64,000 bases of DNA from Anaspis maculata (Eukaryota; Arthropoda; Insecta; Coleoptera; Scraptiidae): positions 51,203,257-51,267,256 of the forward strand of contig OX421965.1 in the NCBI GenBank assembly GCA_949128115.1, read 5' to 3'. The notes below the pieces were generated by a model. That model did not search any database and was not told the origin of the DNA. It worked only from the letters and a program-made list of their open reading frames with translations. Below are positions 35,564 through 46,779 of this stretch, one piece after another; the stretch's first letter is position 1; each line of letters starts with the position of its first letter. The translations under genes were made by a program, and so were the position numbers.

Positions 35564-36892
35564 ATGTTGGGATCCGACCCAAATTTCAGTTATTACGGCG
35601 ATATCAACAAAATGGCAGAAGACACCGGCCAAAGTCGACCCGCGCTTTTCGGGTTCAACACCACCTATCCCCCTCAAAATCAGGAATTCGACTGGAACAG
35701 GACGGGAGTGGCGCCATACATCATGGGGGCGACTCCCTCCTTCCCCAATCCCGTCATAGAAAGCCATCCCATGATGGCACAACAGCAGCACCCACAAATG
35801 AGCGTTCCCTTTGGGATGCTTTCTACAGTGACCCCGACAGTAACGCAGGCGAGGTTGATGCCACACGCCGGTTTCCCGTTTGGGTCGTCTTCCACAACGG
35901 GTCCAATTGTGACTTCATCGGTAGCTCCGACGAGGTTGGAAGGTGGCTTCTCGACGTCTTTAAATAGACCATCGATGAGATGCAAAAGAAAAACAGACTC
36001 GCCTCCGTAAGTACAACTTATAGATACATGGTACTACATACCGACACTTACACTACACTATTTCCTCCTATCCTTACAGGAATAGTTGAATCGAATCCTC
36101 ATTGAAATTGACGGTCATGCATGCAAACTCTTGTCAACTTTCCTCCATGCATCTGTACAACCTATCTCCATAAACGCCTCTTTCTGTATCCCCTGTAGTC
36201 CTTTTGTAGTTTAACAATAATTTGATTACATCTTTATAAGCAAGAATGAGAGGCCATAGAAAATAATTTATCATCCAAACTTTCTGGCTTGCTGATGGCC
36301 TATTTTTTGTTTAATTTTATTTTCCATTTCCTGACCTGATTTTCACAGTTTTTCATAAGCACTCTGCTAAAACAATGTTGCTTGAAGCTCTTTCTGACAA
36401 TCCAGAAATACCTAACTAGTCATACCTATTACTATAGTCAAGTTGTTCTAGGTATTTCGATTTCAATTTTTTGTATGAACCACAACTTCACTGTTCATAT
36501 TTTTACGGTTCTAATAATTCACCTGTCAACATTGCAGATTGCAAAAAGCCAAACAGTTCATCACAGAAGAGAAAATGGCGGAGCACATGTCCAAATTGCA
36601 GATCAATTCTGAGACCCAGCCCCGGCCCTCGGAAAGTGACAGCGAAAAGACCGTAAGACTCTACATGTGTGAACAGATGCGTCAGTTGCAAAGCGAATCT
36701 ATTTTGCCCCACTCAATACTGTCGTCAATCCAGCGGCCATGCACGGCCTTGGTTCTGTGGCAACCCCCCCAGCAGCGTCTCTTGCAGCATCCCACCCGTG
36801 ATCGTGAAACTGAACCCGAGAACAATAATGAGGATTCAGTTCCGGATCACAATCGACAAGAAGCCGACTCAATGGATATGGACAACCTATAA
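35564..36892 (+). CDS. HCFC1R1 (HPIP)-like protein, two exons
   Basis: Exons 35564-36006 and 36538-36892 join across a GT-AG intron (GTAAGT donor, TTGCAG acceptor) to give 265 aa. The first half is low-complexity, rich in P, S, T, M and G. The second half starts with a basic KRK (141-143), then KQFITEEKMAEHMSKLQ (153-169) and RPCTALVLWQPP (214-225). These two blocks match, in order and spacing, the conserved parts of vertebrate HCFC1R1, a small shuttling protein that binds HCF-1 and drives its export. The D/E-H-x-Y HCF-1-binding tetrapeptide expected between the blocks is not seen. A second in-frame ATG at 35612 has a better context (CAAAATGG) and would remove 16 residues. Family assignment is from memory of motifs, so moderate; the gene model itself is firm. 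Confidence 0.75.
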
Positions 36893-38160
36893 GTCGTCAA
36901 GTGCGAGTACTAGGAAGAACCAAGACTGAGTTATTCGAAATAAGCAGTTCTCGATGCTAACTTTTTTATTCTTTTTTAGTGCTACAAGTTGCATTATTGC
37001 ATCACACACTTAACGGCACTGCCATTCTGGCAGAGACCGACATTGTTGTCATTCAAATGTACTTTTGTTCAATAGTAATGTAGCTTTTTCAACAGTTAAT
37101 TTTGGATGTCTTAAGCTAAGATCACAGATTATTTTTATTTGTTTCGATGAAGGTGGCTTGTGAATGCGCATCATGTAAAATCTCTTCAAACTTTTTGCTC
37201 GAACAAACTGGGGCCTAAGTCAAGACGGAGAGTAGATTTTGGATCCAATAAGACTGAATTACATTCAGGGCGGCGGCACCGTGATCATTTTGAATGTTCA
37301 ACTTTTTTTTATAAGGTGTAGAGAATAAGGCTGATAAGTGATTATGTAGACAAATTTTCTTTGGTCTTCTTGAAGACCTTTTTCATTGTTTCAAAATTGT
37401 TTTCGTATGAAACAAGAAAAGTTGTCTAGCTAGATAATGTGTTGAGATTCCAAAATGAGAAGATTATTTCTAAAGGAAAATACAATTTTTTCAAGTCTTG
37501 CATTCACAAAGAGAGTTGACAGTTGGAGTTGCCACCCTAATGTATTCAGGAACAAGAATCTTTTTGCTCATGATCATGGTGAAATTTGGTTTGTGACATT
37601 GTTCTAGAAAAGAGTTTCAAGATGTTTTGTAAAATAATATCATCATATCATTAAGTGCTTTTTGAATTTTGATGTTATTCAAAAGTAAATTCCATATCTT
37701 AGATTAATTTTTTGACAAACCAGAGGTTACTTTCGAAATCTTACAGTTCACTTTCACAAGCTACTGAAACTTTAATGCCTAATGCTTGAAAAAGGGCCAT
37801 TAGTTTACACTTTATTTTTAGAGCAGAGGGTATATAATCTTTTCTGCTTATTATTCTGTGTTGAAATAGGCACCTTACTTGGTTTTATCACAGGATTACA
37901 CTAAATTAGGAAAATTAAAATTACTATAAACTAATGTCATAGTGATTTAGGTACTGCATTTGTTTTACTGATTGTGCACATGAAGAATACCTTTGCCAAA
38001 TTTGAGAAATTTAGAAAGAAACATTCGAAATTTATCAAGGCCAACTAGCTTTTTCTTGACAAAAATTGAGGTATTATATATTTTTCTTTCATAATTACAT
38101 ATTTCTCAGTTGTCATTCTTTCTACTACTTGTAGGATTTGTTTAGAATCTATTAAAGTTG
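36893..38160 (+). terminator. 3' UTR and polyadenylation signal of the HCFC1R1-like gene
   Basis: About 1.25 kb of gene-free sequence follows the stop without palindromic elements, unlike surrounding DNA, as expected of a long 3' UTR. ATTAAA at 38151-38156 is followed by a GT-rich stretch (TTGTTTATTGTCATTGTC), the best cleavage candidate. Confidence 0.45.
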
Positions 38161-38514
38161 TTTATTGTCATTGTCACATTGTCTGTTCCTTTGTTTTCGC
38201 GAATTTTATTTTATAAACTTTGTATCCTTTTTACTTTTTTCTGCGTATTTTTCCAAATATAAAATGTAAAAATTTTCCGGTTCTTTCATTTATTATCCCT
38301 GATACCTGTTAGCGTTACAAGCATAACTTTTTCAATGTCAGATTTTTTCATTCCAAAAAGCGATTTAGCTCTGAAGGAGTTCGTTCTTACATTGTTGCAT
38401 GATATGTTACGTATGGTACTTCATACATTTTCGCGATATGACCTGTTCTCAATTACGGCCCTAAGGGCGTTCTCCATATTTTCGTCAGGGTAGTTGCATT
38501 TGTGGGCCGTGTCT

Positions 38515-38780
38515 AGCTTTTAAAGGGTGACCCAACGGAAACACAACAGAGGGGTTTTCAGGCATTTCACTGAATTTTTTTGAAAAAAGCTCGGACAGGT
38601 CGATATTTATACCAAGAGGGAGATGTGAAACATATTGGCAAGTTTCTATCTTTAGCCCCCTCACCCCCACCCACCCCAATATTGAAATTTCAAAAAAACA
38701 CCACCTACTTTGCGATACATCAAATCAAAGAGAATTGGTTTCTCTTTTTGAAAAAAAGATTTTTTTAATTTTCAACCCCA
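38515..38780. repeat. dispersed repeat, inverted copy of 28800-29085
   Basis: It shares AGAGGGGTTTTCAGGCATTT-type wording, AAAAAGCTCGGACAGGTCGA and TTTGCGATACATCAAATCAA with the 28.8-29.1 kb block in the opposite orientation. More diverged related text continues to about 39450 (GTATCACAAAGTAGG, GTATCGCAAGGTGGG), suggesting two or three further copies. Confidence 0.6.
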
Positions 38781-39735
38781 CCCCATATTTTCCTGAAATT
38801 CTTTGAGTGTCCAATTCAATATTTTTGACCTCTCAATATTCTTCATTGCAGTCAACGTCATCCTGCACCGCATCGAGTGAGAAAATTTTTTGTGGAAAAA
38901 GTGCCATCCAAATTCACCCCACTACCACAACTTCTAAATCAAAAATGACATTATAGAGTCAACCTACTTTATGATGTACCTGTCAAATTGAAAGTAATTG
39001 AATTTTCTTCCTGAACAAATTTTTTTTAAATTTTCTGAGAACCTCCATTTCCCTTCTAAAATAGGTACTTCAAATGTTCAATAAATTGGGGGAGGGTTGA
39101 AAATTGAAAGAAAAATTGTTTTCGGAAAAATAATTAAATTTCCTTTAATTCGACGTATCACAAAGTAGGTGATGTCTTGATGAATTTTGAAGTTGGGGTG
39201 GGAGAGAGCAAAAAGGGGTGAATTTGGGTGCACTTTTTCCACCGAAAATTTCCTTCTTTGATGTTATCTGGGATGATGCTGACGAAACTGAAAAAAATTG
39301 AGGGGTCGAGAATATAAAATGAGACAGTCGGAGAATTTTAGGAAGAAAGAAGAAGGTATAGGGTTGAAAATTTCAGAAACATGTTTTCAGAAAGAGAATT
39401 TATTTCTCTTTAATTTGATGTATCGCAAGGTGGGTTCCTTGCGAACATCAAAGAAATTTTTGCAAAAAAAATTAAAAAGAACAACGCGTTAAAAGAACGC
39501 CAGTAGAAGTTTCTATATACAGGGTGTTCCAGCTAAAACAATCCAGCGCATTTTTCTCAGAAAATATCAAGGCAACAAAAAAAAAATTCAATTAGGGGGA
39601 AGCCCTGATCTTTTAGCTTTCTTTTGAGGGGACGCCGATGCTTGTAGGTGCTCTAGTTTCCAAGAAAATACAATTTGAATCGGGCGAGTCACAAGAATTC
39701 GAAAATTCATGACCGACAAAACCGCAAATACTTAA

Positions 39736-40375
39736 TAGAGACCACAACACAAAATATATACAAGTTGGTCTCAGATGAAAGAGTTGAAAAAATTAGAACG
39801 ATTGCATAGGGTCTTGTAATATTACTTAGCTCGTGGCGGGTGCTGCGGTTATAATTAAGAACGACAATGACGTCAGAAGGGCAAATTTTCACGGGCTACC
39901 TATAGCTACGCACAGGCATACCTGTACCTGATTCCGTTGCCGATGAGACGACGACGGTTTCAAGCCTGCCATAATTATTACTCTGATTGTTTGAAGACAA
40001 TGATGTCTGTCAAAACGACAATAGCAATATCAAGACCATGGGAACGTGATAGGTGAAAATCGGAGGTCAAAATCTAGGTGAAAACATCTTCCCAAGTGAC
40101 GTCACGATCATATTTTCAAAACGTTTTATTGCGGCTGATCGGACTCGTCTAGAAAACTTCGATTTGTTCCGTATACTCTTAAACTACCTTCCCCATGAGT
40201 TACGCCGGGTTGCTCACTTTGAGTTTAACTTTAAACCCGGTTTGGATAGTATGGAAATAATTGTTGCAACAATTAAATCTATGGCAACCAAACCAAGTTT
40301 AAAGTTAAACTCGAAGTGAGCAACCCAGCGTTAGTCAAATAAAATATAGACTCGATTTTTGTGTTGTGGTCTCCT
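39736..40375. mobile_element. piggyBac-like MITE with TTAA duplication
   Basis: TTAA at 39732-39735 and 40376-40379 flank ends reading TAGAGACCACAACACAAA and, inverted, AGGAGACCACAACACAAA. The opposite arm of the host element shows the empty site as TACTTCAGATG instead of TTAA plus insert. The 640-bp interior holds another hairpin and no transposase. TTAA duplication is characteristic of piggyBac-type insertion. Confidence 0.75.
40203..40331. mobile_element. hairpin MITE inside the piggyBac-like MITE
   Basis: CGCCGGGTTGCTCACTTTGA pairs with TCGAAGTGAGCAACCCAGCG; the arms continue through GTTTAACTTTAAAC and AACCAAGTTTAAAG to the core TTGTTGCAACAA. TA flanks both ends. It is related to the hairpin at 4171-4236. 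Confidence 0.7.
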
Positions 40376-40565
40376 TTAAGATGAAAAAAAATCCTCTTTC
40401 TCTGGGCTTTCCATTGATGTGTCGCCGATGTCTGTACAAGGCGTTCACGATAAAATCCACCCCCCTCTGGGATATTCCCCTTTGAGATATTTTCAAGAAC
40501 TAAAAACTTTTTCTACACGATTTTTCCCAGGGACCTTGAATCGATCCTCTAATTGGTACTTTATA

Positions 40566-41054
40566 CAGGGTGTGATATGACTGATATGTAACTTTTTTAT
40601 TTTAAATACAACACCCTATATTTTATTCCGCTATTTGGTAAAGCCTTTTTTCCAGATTACAAATATATATATAACACTAATGACTTATTTTGACAAGTAA
40701 GATGTCGGAAAAATAATAAAATAGGTAGTCAACTAATTTTGTTTCGCGGTAAGATATGGCTTTGATTTCTTCATTTCACTTGAAAAAAAGTTATTTTCGC
40801 AGAATTTTGTCTGCAGAATTCAACTCTGCATGAATAATAATGGTCTAATTCGTTCCTACTACAGAGTGTCACGTAATAATTCTTAATTTTTAATTTATTT
40901 GACCACCTATTTTATTATTTTTTCGACAGCTTCTTTGTCAAAATAAATCATGAGTGTTATATATCGTTGTAATCAGAAAGAAAGACTACATCAAATGACG
41001 TAATAAAATATAGGGTATTGCATTCTAAATAAAAAAGTTACATATCACACCCTG
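40566..41054. mobile_element. MITE with TA duplication at the centre of the fold-back
   Basis: The ends CAGGGTGTGATATG and the inverted CATATCACACCCTG are flanked by TA (40564-40565, 41055-41056). Arms of about 180 bp share TAACTTTTTTATTT, CCCTATATTTTATT and GAAAAATAATAAAATAGG in both orientations. It occupies the dyad centre of the host element (ATTGGTAC/GTATCAAT on each side). Confidence 0.75.
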
Positions 41055-41196
41055 TATACGGTATCAATTAGGGACTTTTAGACGATTGATTCAGGATCCC
41101 TGGAAAAAATCATTGAGAAAAAGTTTTTAGTTTTTCAAAATATCTCAAAGGGGAATCTACTACAGGGGGGTTAATTTTTATCGTGAACAGCCTGTA

Positions 41197-41459
41197 CCTG
41201 CCCCAATAAGCCAGAAATTCTGCCTCAAAGTCCAGCAAACACAATAATCGGAATCCGTGACGTCACCGATCACACACTTGTTGACTTTAACACCAGCCGT
41301 TACTAGGACTTTTTCACTTAATATACCTGGATTCTCCATAGAAATGAATACTGGCTGATGTGAAAATCAACAAGTGTGTGATCGGTGACGTGATCGATTC
41401 GGATTATTGTGTTTCCTGCATGGACTTTGAGGCAGAACTTCTGGCTTTATTGGGCCAGG
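41197..41459. mobile_element. MITE with TA duplication in the right arm of the fold-back
   Basis: CCTGCCCCAATAAGCCAGAA and its inverted partner ending TTATTGGGCCAGG are flanked by TA (41195-41196, 41460-41461). The arms of about 95 bp include GCCTCAAAGTCCA, CACAATAAT and GATCACACACTTGTTGA. The left arm of the host lacks it, giving an internal empty-site control. Confidence 0.75.
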
Positions 41460-43491
41460 TACAGACATCGGCGACACATCAATGGAAAACCTCTCGGAAA
41501 ACCCAGAGAAAGGGGATTTTTTTCATCTGAAGTATTTTGTTTTGTCGGTCATGAATTTTCGAATTCTTTTGACTCGCCCGATTCAAATTGCATTTTCTTG
41601 GAAACTAGAGCACCTACAAGCATCGGCGTCCCCTCAAAAGAAAGCTAAAAGATCAGGCTTCCCCCCAACTGGTTTTTTTTTAGTTTTTTTTCCACGAAAA
41701 TAATCAACAGGTAGGTACTCACATGTCAACGGGTGGTTATTCGCCATTCAATTATCAAGGAATTGATATTTTCCGGGTGACATTTGACGTTAATGAGTTA
41801 CTGTCATAGTGACATATGACGGAAAATTCAAGCTAATGTCGCCGGTTCAATATAACACCCGAGACGACGGTACCCCAGTAGCAAAGAAATATTAGAGACA
41901 TATTCGACAAAAATATTCATATAATATTAAAACGACAGATTTATTTATATAGGGGGAATATTCGAAGTGAATATTTATAAATATTCAATTTAAATATCTA
42001 TATAATATTAGTTGCATTACATCTGGTGGATATTTAAATCGAATATTAATAATTGTTTGAAACAGGTTCAAAGCTGAATATTCAAAATGAATATTCATAA
42101 ATATTTGACAAGGATATTTCAATTATATTGCATGAAATATATTCATATTTTTTATTAGAACTGTAAAAAATAGTAACAAAATAAATGAAGTAAAAAATGC
42201 AACAAAAAATATAATTTCAAAACAGAAATTGCATTACAGCCTTCATTCTTCTGCGTTCTGAAACATAATATACAGTATTTTATTCATAATGAGGTTTGTA
42301 AATACGAATGCAGAAAACTTACCGCCAGGAGAATGATGCGAAAAATAAACTGTTGACTTAGCACCCATTTTATCTTTCTGATGGCACCAACCGCGACTTA
42401 CTTGTCGCCAGGAACAACCCTACTTCTTTGTCGATTTCCGTATCCGTCCAATTTAATAGGGCAGCTGCAGGCGACCAGTACATAAAAATGAAACATCTAA
42501 TAATGAGTATCACTTCATAAAAGTCGCCCCCTAATCCCTCCCTGAGGGTGAGGGGGCATGAATAGCAGAACACAACACATAACCATTAAATGCAATGTGT
42601 AATAATAAATGTATTCGACTTACCAAGTTACCTGTGACAAAAATTAATCGAACTAATTAAGAAATAACGTCTCTGCACTCTGAAAGTTTCTGCTTCAGAA
42701 GAGTAAAAGACCAGACCACAAGACCGTTTCCCACTGGAAGCAAAAAGCCGCGAAACACTGCCAAAAATTGACATAATTCTCACTGACGCTCTCTTGACAG
42801 CCAGCTCTGTCAACCTAGCAGCGAATACGCAACTAAACGCAAACGTTTTTGCACGTAAAATCAGCACTTCAGCCCATTCTCAGCTTTACTTGACTGGAAA
42901 TGTTAGGATATAGCTCGGTAATTTTGATTTACGCCGACTCCATGTCTCATCACCCGTTGATCTGGATTATACTTACAACAGCATGATTTGGTAATTTGCG
43001 ATTTGACGTTGGCTACATTTCCCGCGCGGATTTCAAATCTCTATCTTAACTACCATAAATTAAATTAAATTCTATTTTCGCCCTAATAAACATATTTTCT
43101 AGATGGGATTCAAATTGGTACAATATACATAGATTTGCATTTATTTTCCTCAGCTCGTCTACCAAAGTTAGCTGGCAACTATGGATGGCAGTCATGTACA
43201 GTACGTTTTTTAATCAAAAAACCACCACCTGTTGCTTTCAGTTGGTAGAAGGAAAAAATTCCTGTTGCACGATTAATGTTGTTCTGTTGACGTTAGGTCA
43301 AAAAAGAAAAAATGTCAGGGGTGTCATGCCCGTCAGGTCATTCCAATTCGAAACTCAAAAAGCTGCTTTGACAAGACTTGGTCTTTCCTAAGTATTTCCC
43401 GACATACATACTTAGTATGCCGAGAAATTGAAACGCGAGTTGAAAATATCGTTGGTGAAATCTATTACGGTCGAAACAGAAGATAAAAATT

Positions 43492-43833
43492 GTGTTGCAA
43501 ACCTTTGGCAAGAGGCACTCGTCAAGTTTTTCAGCAGAACAGTGGCAAAAAAATATCCCTCACTGCAGAAAATTGATTCATAGAGACTGGGACAGAGACA
43601 TGGGGAATTTTAGCATCAAGGACATTCCACCAATTATAATAAGTTTGGCAGAATCCGACCCATCGGATGCAGAATTGGCTGATTCTTCTGCTTCAGACTT
43701 TGAAGATGAATCTGGTGATGCACATGAGGTTGCTACTGGAACTTCTGATAATGACGACAAGGATATTAGCGCGATCGCAGTATTCACGGGCACCGCAAAT
43801 TATCTACAAACTTCACACAGCATATTTTTTTGA
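43492..43833 (+). CDS. acidic open frame inside the 3.1-kb element, unrecognised
   Basis: The frame of about 113 codons has no ATG-led recognised domain. Its second half is strongly acidic and serine-rich (LAESDPSDAELADSSASDFE and following DNDDKD). Just upstream, a different frame reads NCVANLWQEALVKFFSRTVA, so a real protein, if any, would need splicing or has a frameshift. It may be a relic of the element's own gene or a chance frame. Confidence 0.25.
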   Translation: MLQTFGKRHSSSFSAEQWQKNIPHCRKLIHRDWDRDMGNFSIKDIPPIIISLAESDPSDAELADSSASDFEDESGDAHEVATGTSDNDDKDISAIAVFTGTANYLQTSHSIFF

Positions 43834-44301
43834 CATAAACCTGTGTCAGTGTGAAGTGCGACAATAACCTAAATAATTACAGACCGTCTGTACTCTCAAC
43901 AGTGTCAAAAAAATTCCTAAATTTCCACACTAGACAGCGTTGTCGTTGTTCTTTTGAAGGTAGAATGCGACGTTGGTGGTTTTTCAATGGGGCCTTGCAA
44001 TTGAAAAACTCAACGTGAGGTCGCCACTACTGTAGGGGGCGCCTACTTCGATGAAGCGGCCGTAACGATGGAAAAAACAGGGGAGTTTGAGTAGTTTGAT
44101 CAGTAACTGACAGTGACTGGAAACGTCAAGCAAGAAACAGAGGTTATCCAAGTTTCAAATCAAGACATAAAGTGACGGACGTCGGTCGCTGAAGCGTCAA
44201 CGCCGTCAAAATTCTCGAATTTGCCCCCAACGGTTGTGGCGCCCTCGGTGTGTGAAAGTGGCAGTGCAAGGCCCCATTAAAAAACGTACTGTAGGTAGGT
44301 A

Positions 44302-44436
44302 CCATCGCGTGCAAAAAAATCTAGTACAGAGAGTGAAGCGGAGTGTACTGATTTTGGCTTGATGTCACTGTGACAGCCGGCCGAAATCGGTACACTCCAC
44401 TTCACTCTCTGTACTCGATTTTTTTGCACGCGATGG
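44302..44436. mobile_element. 135-bp hairpin MITE with TA duplication
   Basis: CCATCGCGTGCAAAAAAATC pairs with GATTTTTTTGCACGCGATGG, flanked by TA on both sides (44300-44301, 44437-44438). The arms extend through AGTACAGAGAGTGAAG and GAGTGTAC. It is inserted in the 3.1-kb element. Confidence 0.75.
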
Positions 44437-44569
44437 TACATTAAATGTCCTTGGCCTGGAGACAATAATTATCATCAGCTTTGTTCAGTAGTCAACATGA
44501 AAAATAGGATTAGGTACATTTAACACAAAATCTCGACACAAATATTTTTGCACATGATGAATGTCTGTT

Positions 44570-44935
44570 AGTTGTAGGTTCAAAACTCCATTTTTTTTTT
44601 CGTACGACTTGAGACAAACATTTAATGAGCATTGGAAGTTGTACATTTCTTTTCGCAAATGACATATTAATGTCCATTGCATATTATGAACTGATGGCTT
44701 ATTTCCATATATCAGCTGAATGTTCAATTCACATTTAGAAATGCACATTTCTTTCCAAATATCAGACGAATATTCAATGCACATTTAAAAATGCACATTT
44801 GTTTCCACATATGAGACGAATATTTAATGCACATTGTGAATTGCTTATTAGTTTTCATATATTGTAAAGATATTTGATGTACATCCAGAAATGAATATTT
44901 GTTTGCAAATATAAGACAGATATTGATCCAATATA
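44570..44935. repeat. minisatellite, about 50-bp period, in the right end of the 3.1-kb element
   Basis: AATGCACATTT...TTTCCA followed by ATATNAGACGAATATT recurs at about 44740 and 44790 and in diverged form at about 44840 and 44890, with further copies to the left. Each unit brings one or two ATATT words, so the AATATT richness of this end arises from tandem duplication. Confidence 0.6.
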
Positions 44936-45021
44936 CGTAATATTTAGCCAACATTGTAATATTCCGGCAATATTTGGAACATATTAGGTGAATATTGCTT
45001 GCTACTGGGGTAGGTACTTAC

Positions 45022-45490
45022 TATTGTAGTCAAAAAAAGCTGAACGACAGATGAATGACTTTTCAAATTTTGTGAAAGGCCCTTTAGGATTATCATTTTT
45101 GACAAGCCCATGACAAAATGCCAGTGATTTTTTTGAGTCACAAGACAACGTCAGTTGCGTGTCTTTGATTTCTTTGTAGCTATGGACCAGGAGAAGAAGA
45201 AGGTGAAGATAAGAATGGATCATTTCCACCGAGATTTCTACCCACTGTATCAATACGAACCCGCAACACGGTGACTTTGTGTTGGTTGATTCCATGTAAT
45301 ATGCTATGAGTACATGGCAATAGCGGTCCGTTGCCTTTTGCTTGTAGGGAAATTTAAGGGGCTCGCAGCATGTCGAACATTGGCATTATTGGTTATGGGT
45401 GGTATATTCTTGATGACAGTAAAGCTGATTCACAGGTCAAAAATTTGAAAAGTCATTCATCTGTCGTTCAGCTTTTTTTGTCTACAATAG
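45022..45490. mobile_element. MITE with 50-bp inverted ends and TA duplication
   Basis: The ends CTATTGTAGTCAAAAAAAGC and the inverted GCTTTTTTTGTCTACAATAG continue through TGAACGACAGATGAATGACT on both sides. TA flanks at 45020-45021 and 45491-45492. The 370-bp centre is non-coding (GAGAAGAAGAAGG region). It lies only 10 bases from the end of the previous element. Confidence 0.75.
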
Positions 45491-45589
45491 TAACTCTACT
45501 TATATATCACCTTATTAGCACAATTTCACTGAAATCCAACGTCAATGTGGTAGCAAAAATTAAAAAATAGTAGGTATCTATTATTCAAA

Positions 45590-45705
45590 AAGCGGGTAAT
45601 GATTATGCTTCTTACTCATTAGGATGCAGTTTGCCGACACAAGCCTTATTGGTGAGTGTCGTAAAGCATCCGAATGAGTAATGGCAATAGCCATTACCCG
45701 CGAGT
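45590..45705. repeat. hairpin GCGGGTAAT...ATTACCCGC
   Basis: GCGGGTAATG, TTACTCATT and GGATGC on the left pair with GCATCC, AATGAGTAA and CATTACCCGC on the right, around a GACACAAGCC centre. The segment at 18181-18290 shares the GGATGCAGTTTTG-like core, so this is probably a dispersed small element. Confidence 0.6.
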
Positions 45706-46182
45706 AGAATACTATGTTTTATCCAGTCTTATAGGTCGCAGGAACATGACCGTCACCTTGGCACCCGCTATGGCAACGTTGCAGGCACGCCAGCACAATG
45801 AAGCACCTCTTGCCAGCTTCTTGCCCACATTTGCGCCTGATGGGGTGCCAAAGTACCGCTGTAGAGATTCGCTTGTTTTTGACATTACTCAGAGTTAAAT
45901 CTTGAGTTTAGCACATCAATTTTTATGATAAAGCGAGAATCGTTCAATAAATTATCTAGATATTTTATACAACTTTACAACTGAAGAAAATTGTATCAAC
46001 AAGTAAGTAGGTACTAGTGAAAATAGCATCATTTCATTTACCCATCTTTAACGCGCCATTCTTGTTCCCGCGACCTATTGAAAAATGCAGGCATGTATAC
46101 CTATGCGCGTGATAATCTGATAATGCGTGCAATATTCAATAGGATTGGATAAAAAAAAATAGAATGCCAAAATAGTATATTA

Positions 46183-46758
46183 ACGTATGGTCCGAAAGTT
46201 TTGGGAAATAGTTTTAATAAGCTAATAACTTTTTCTGAATAGTCTTTATTTTCGTACTTGATAATGCATAAATTAACATCATATATAACACTAACAAATT
46301 CATATTCAACATATTGAAAATGGACCATTATCTTCGATGGATCTCAATTATCTTCTGCCATGTTCCATGATTTTCTGTATCAATTTGTCAAATTCGAAAA
46401 TCTCTAATGTTATTGAAAAATGTGACGCCGTAATTGGTCTCCATTCGCAGCTTCCCATCCCTTGTCGTATACTATCCTACTCAATACTTACCAAAAATCT
46501 TATATTGGTCGAGCTTGCGGTACATTGGGAGGCAGGAGCTCTGAGAAATTAATCCTGCTGTTGTCCAGAGAATGATCGAACATGGCAGAAGAAAACCGAG
46601 AGCCATCAAAGATAATGGCCCATCTTCAAAATGTTGAATACGAATTTGAAATTGTACAAGATGACGCTAGTTTTTGCAATATTGAGTTACGAAATTGAAA
46701 CTATCAATAAAAAGTTATTAGCTTTTAAAAAAAATCCCAAAACTTTCGGACCCTACGT
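46183..46758. mobile_element. mariner-like MITE, 576 bp, TA duplication
   Basis: ACGTATGGTCCGAAAGTTTT and its inverted partner AAAACTTTCGGACCCTACGT are flanked by TA (46181-46182, 46759-46760). The GGTCCGAAAGTTT wording is typical of mariner-type ends. The arms extend about 200 bp and include TAATAACTTTTT and CTTCTGCCATGTTC in both orientations. The centre has no transposase motif. Confidence 0.7.
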
Positions 46759-46779
46759 TATTATACCTACGAGTTAATT

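Larger units (their letters stand above)
39520..41705. mobile_element. fold-back element carrying four nested MITEs
   Basis: The left end CAGGGTGTTCCAGC follows TA at 39518-39519. The left arm (39590-39735, 40376-40565) pairs with the right arm (41055-41196, 41460-41672): GATCTTTTAGCTTTCTTTTG, GGGACGCCGATGCTTGTAGG, TTCGAAAATTCATGACCGAC and GATGTGTCGCCGATGTCTGT all recur inverted. The right terminus is degenerate, ending near 41705. The arms are interrupted by the MITEs listed below. There is no transposase. Confidence 0.7.
41873..45011. mobile_element. 3.1-kb DNA element with AATATT-packed subterminal regions
   Basis: The ends CCCCAGTAGCAA (41873-41884) and TTGCTACTGGGG (45000-45011) are exact inverted repeats flanked by TA (41871-41872, 45012-45013). 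The first 250 bases contain at least nine AATATT palindromes; the last 450 carry AATATT within a minisatellite. The interior holds an unrecognised acidic open frame at 43492-43833 but no transposase that I can identify. Architecture parallels 11437-14072. Confidence 0.7.

Noticed and set aside
35540..35985. Overlapping long frames on both strands in the HCFC1R1-like first exon
   Set aside because: Only the frame that splices at GTAAGT into the conserved second exon makes a coherent protein. The others are shadows caused by higher GC content.
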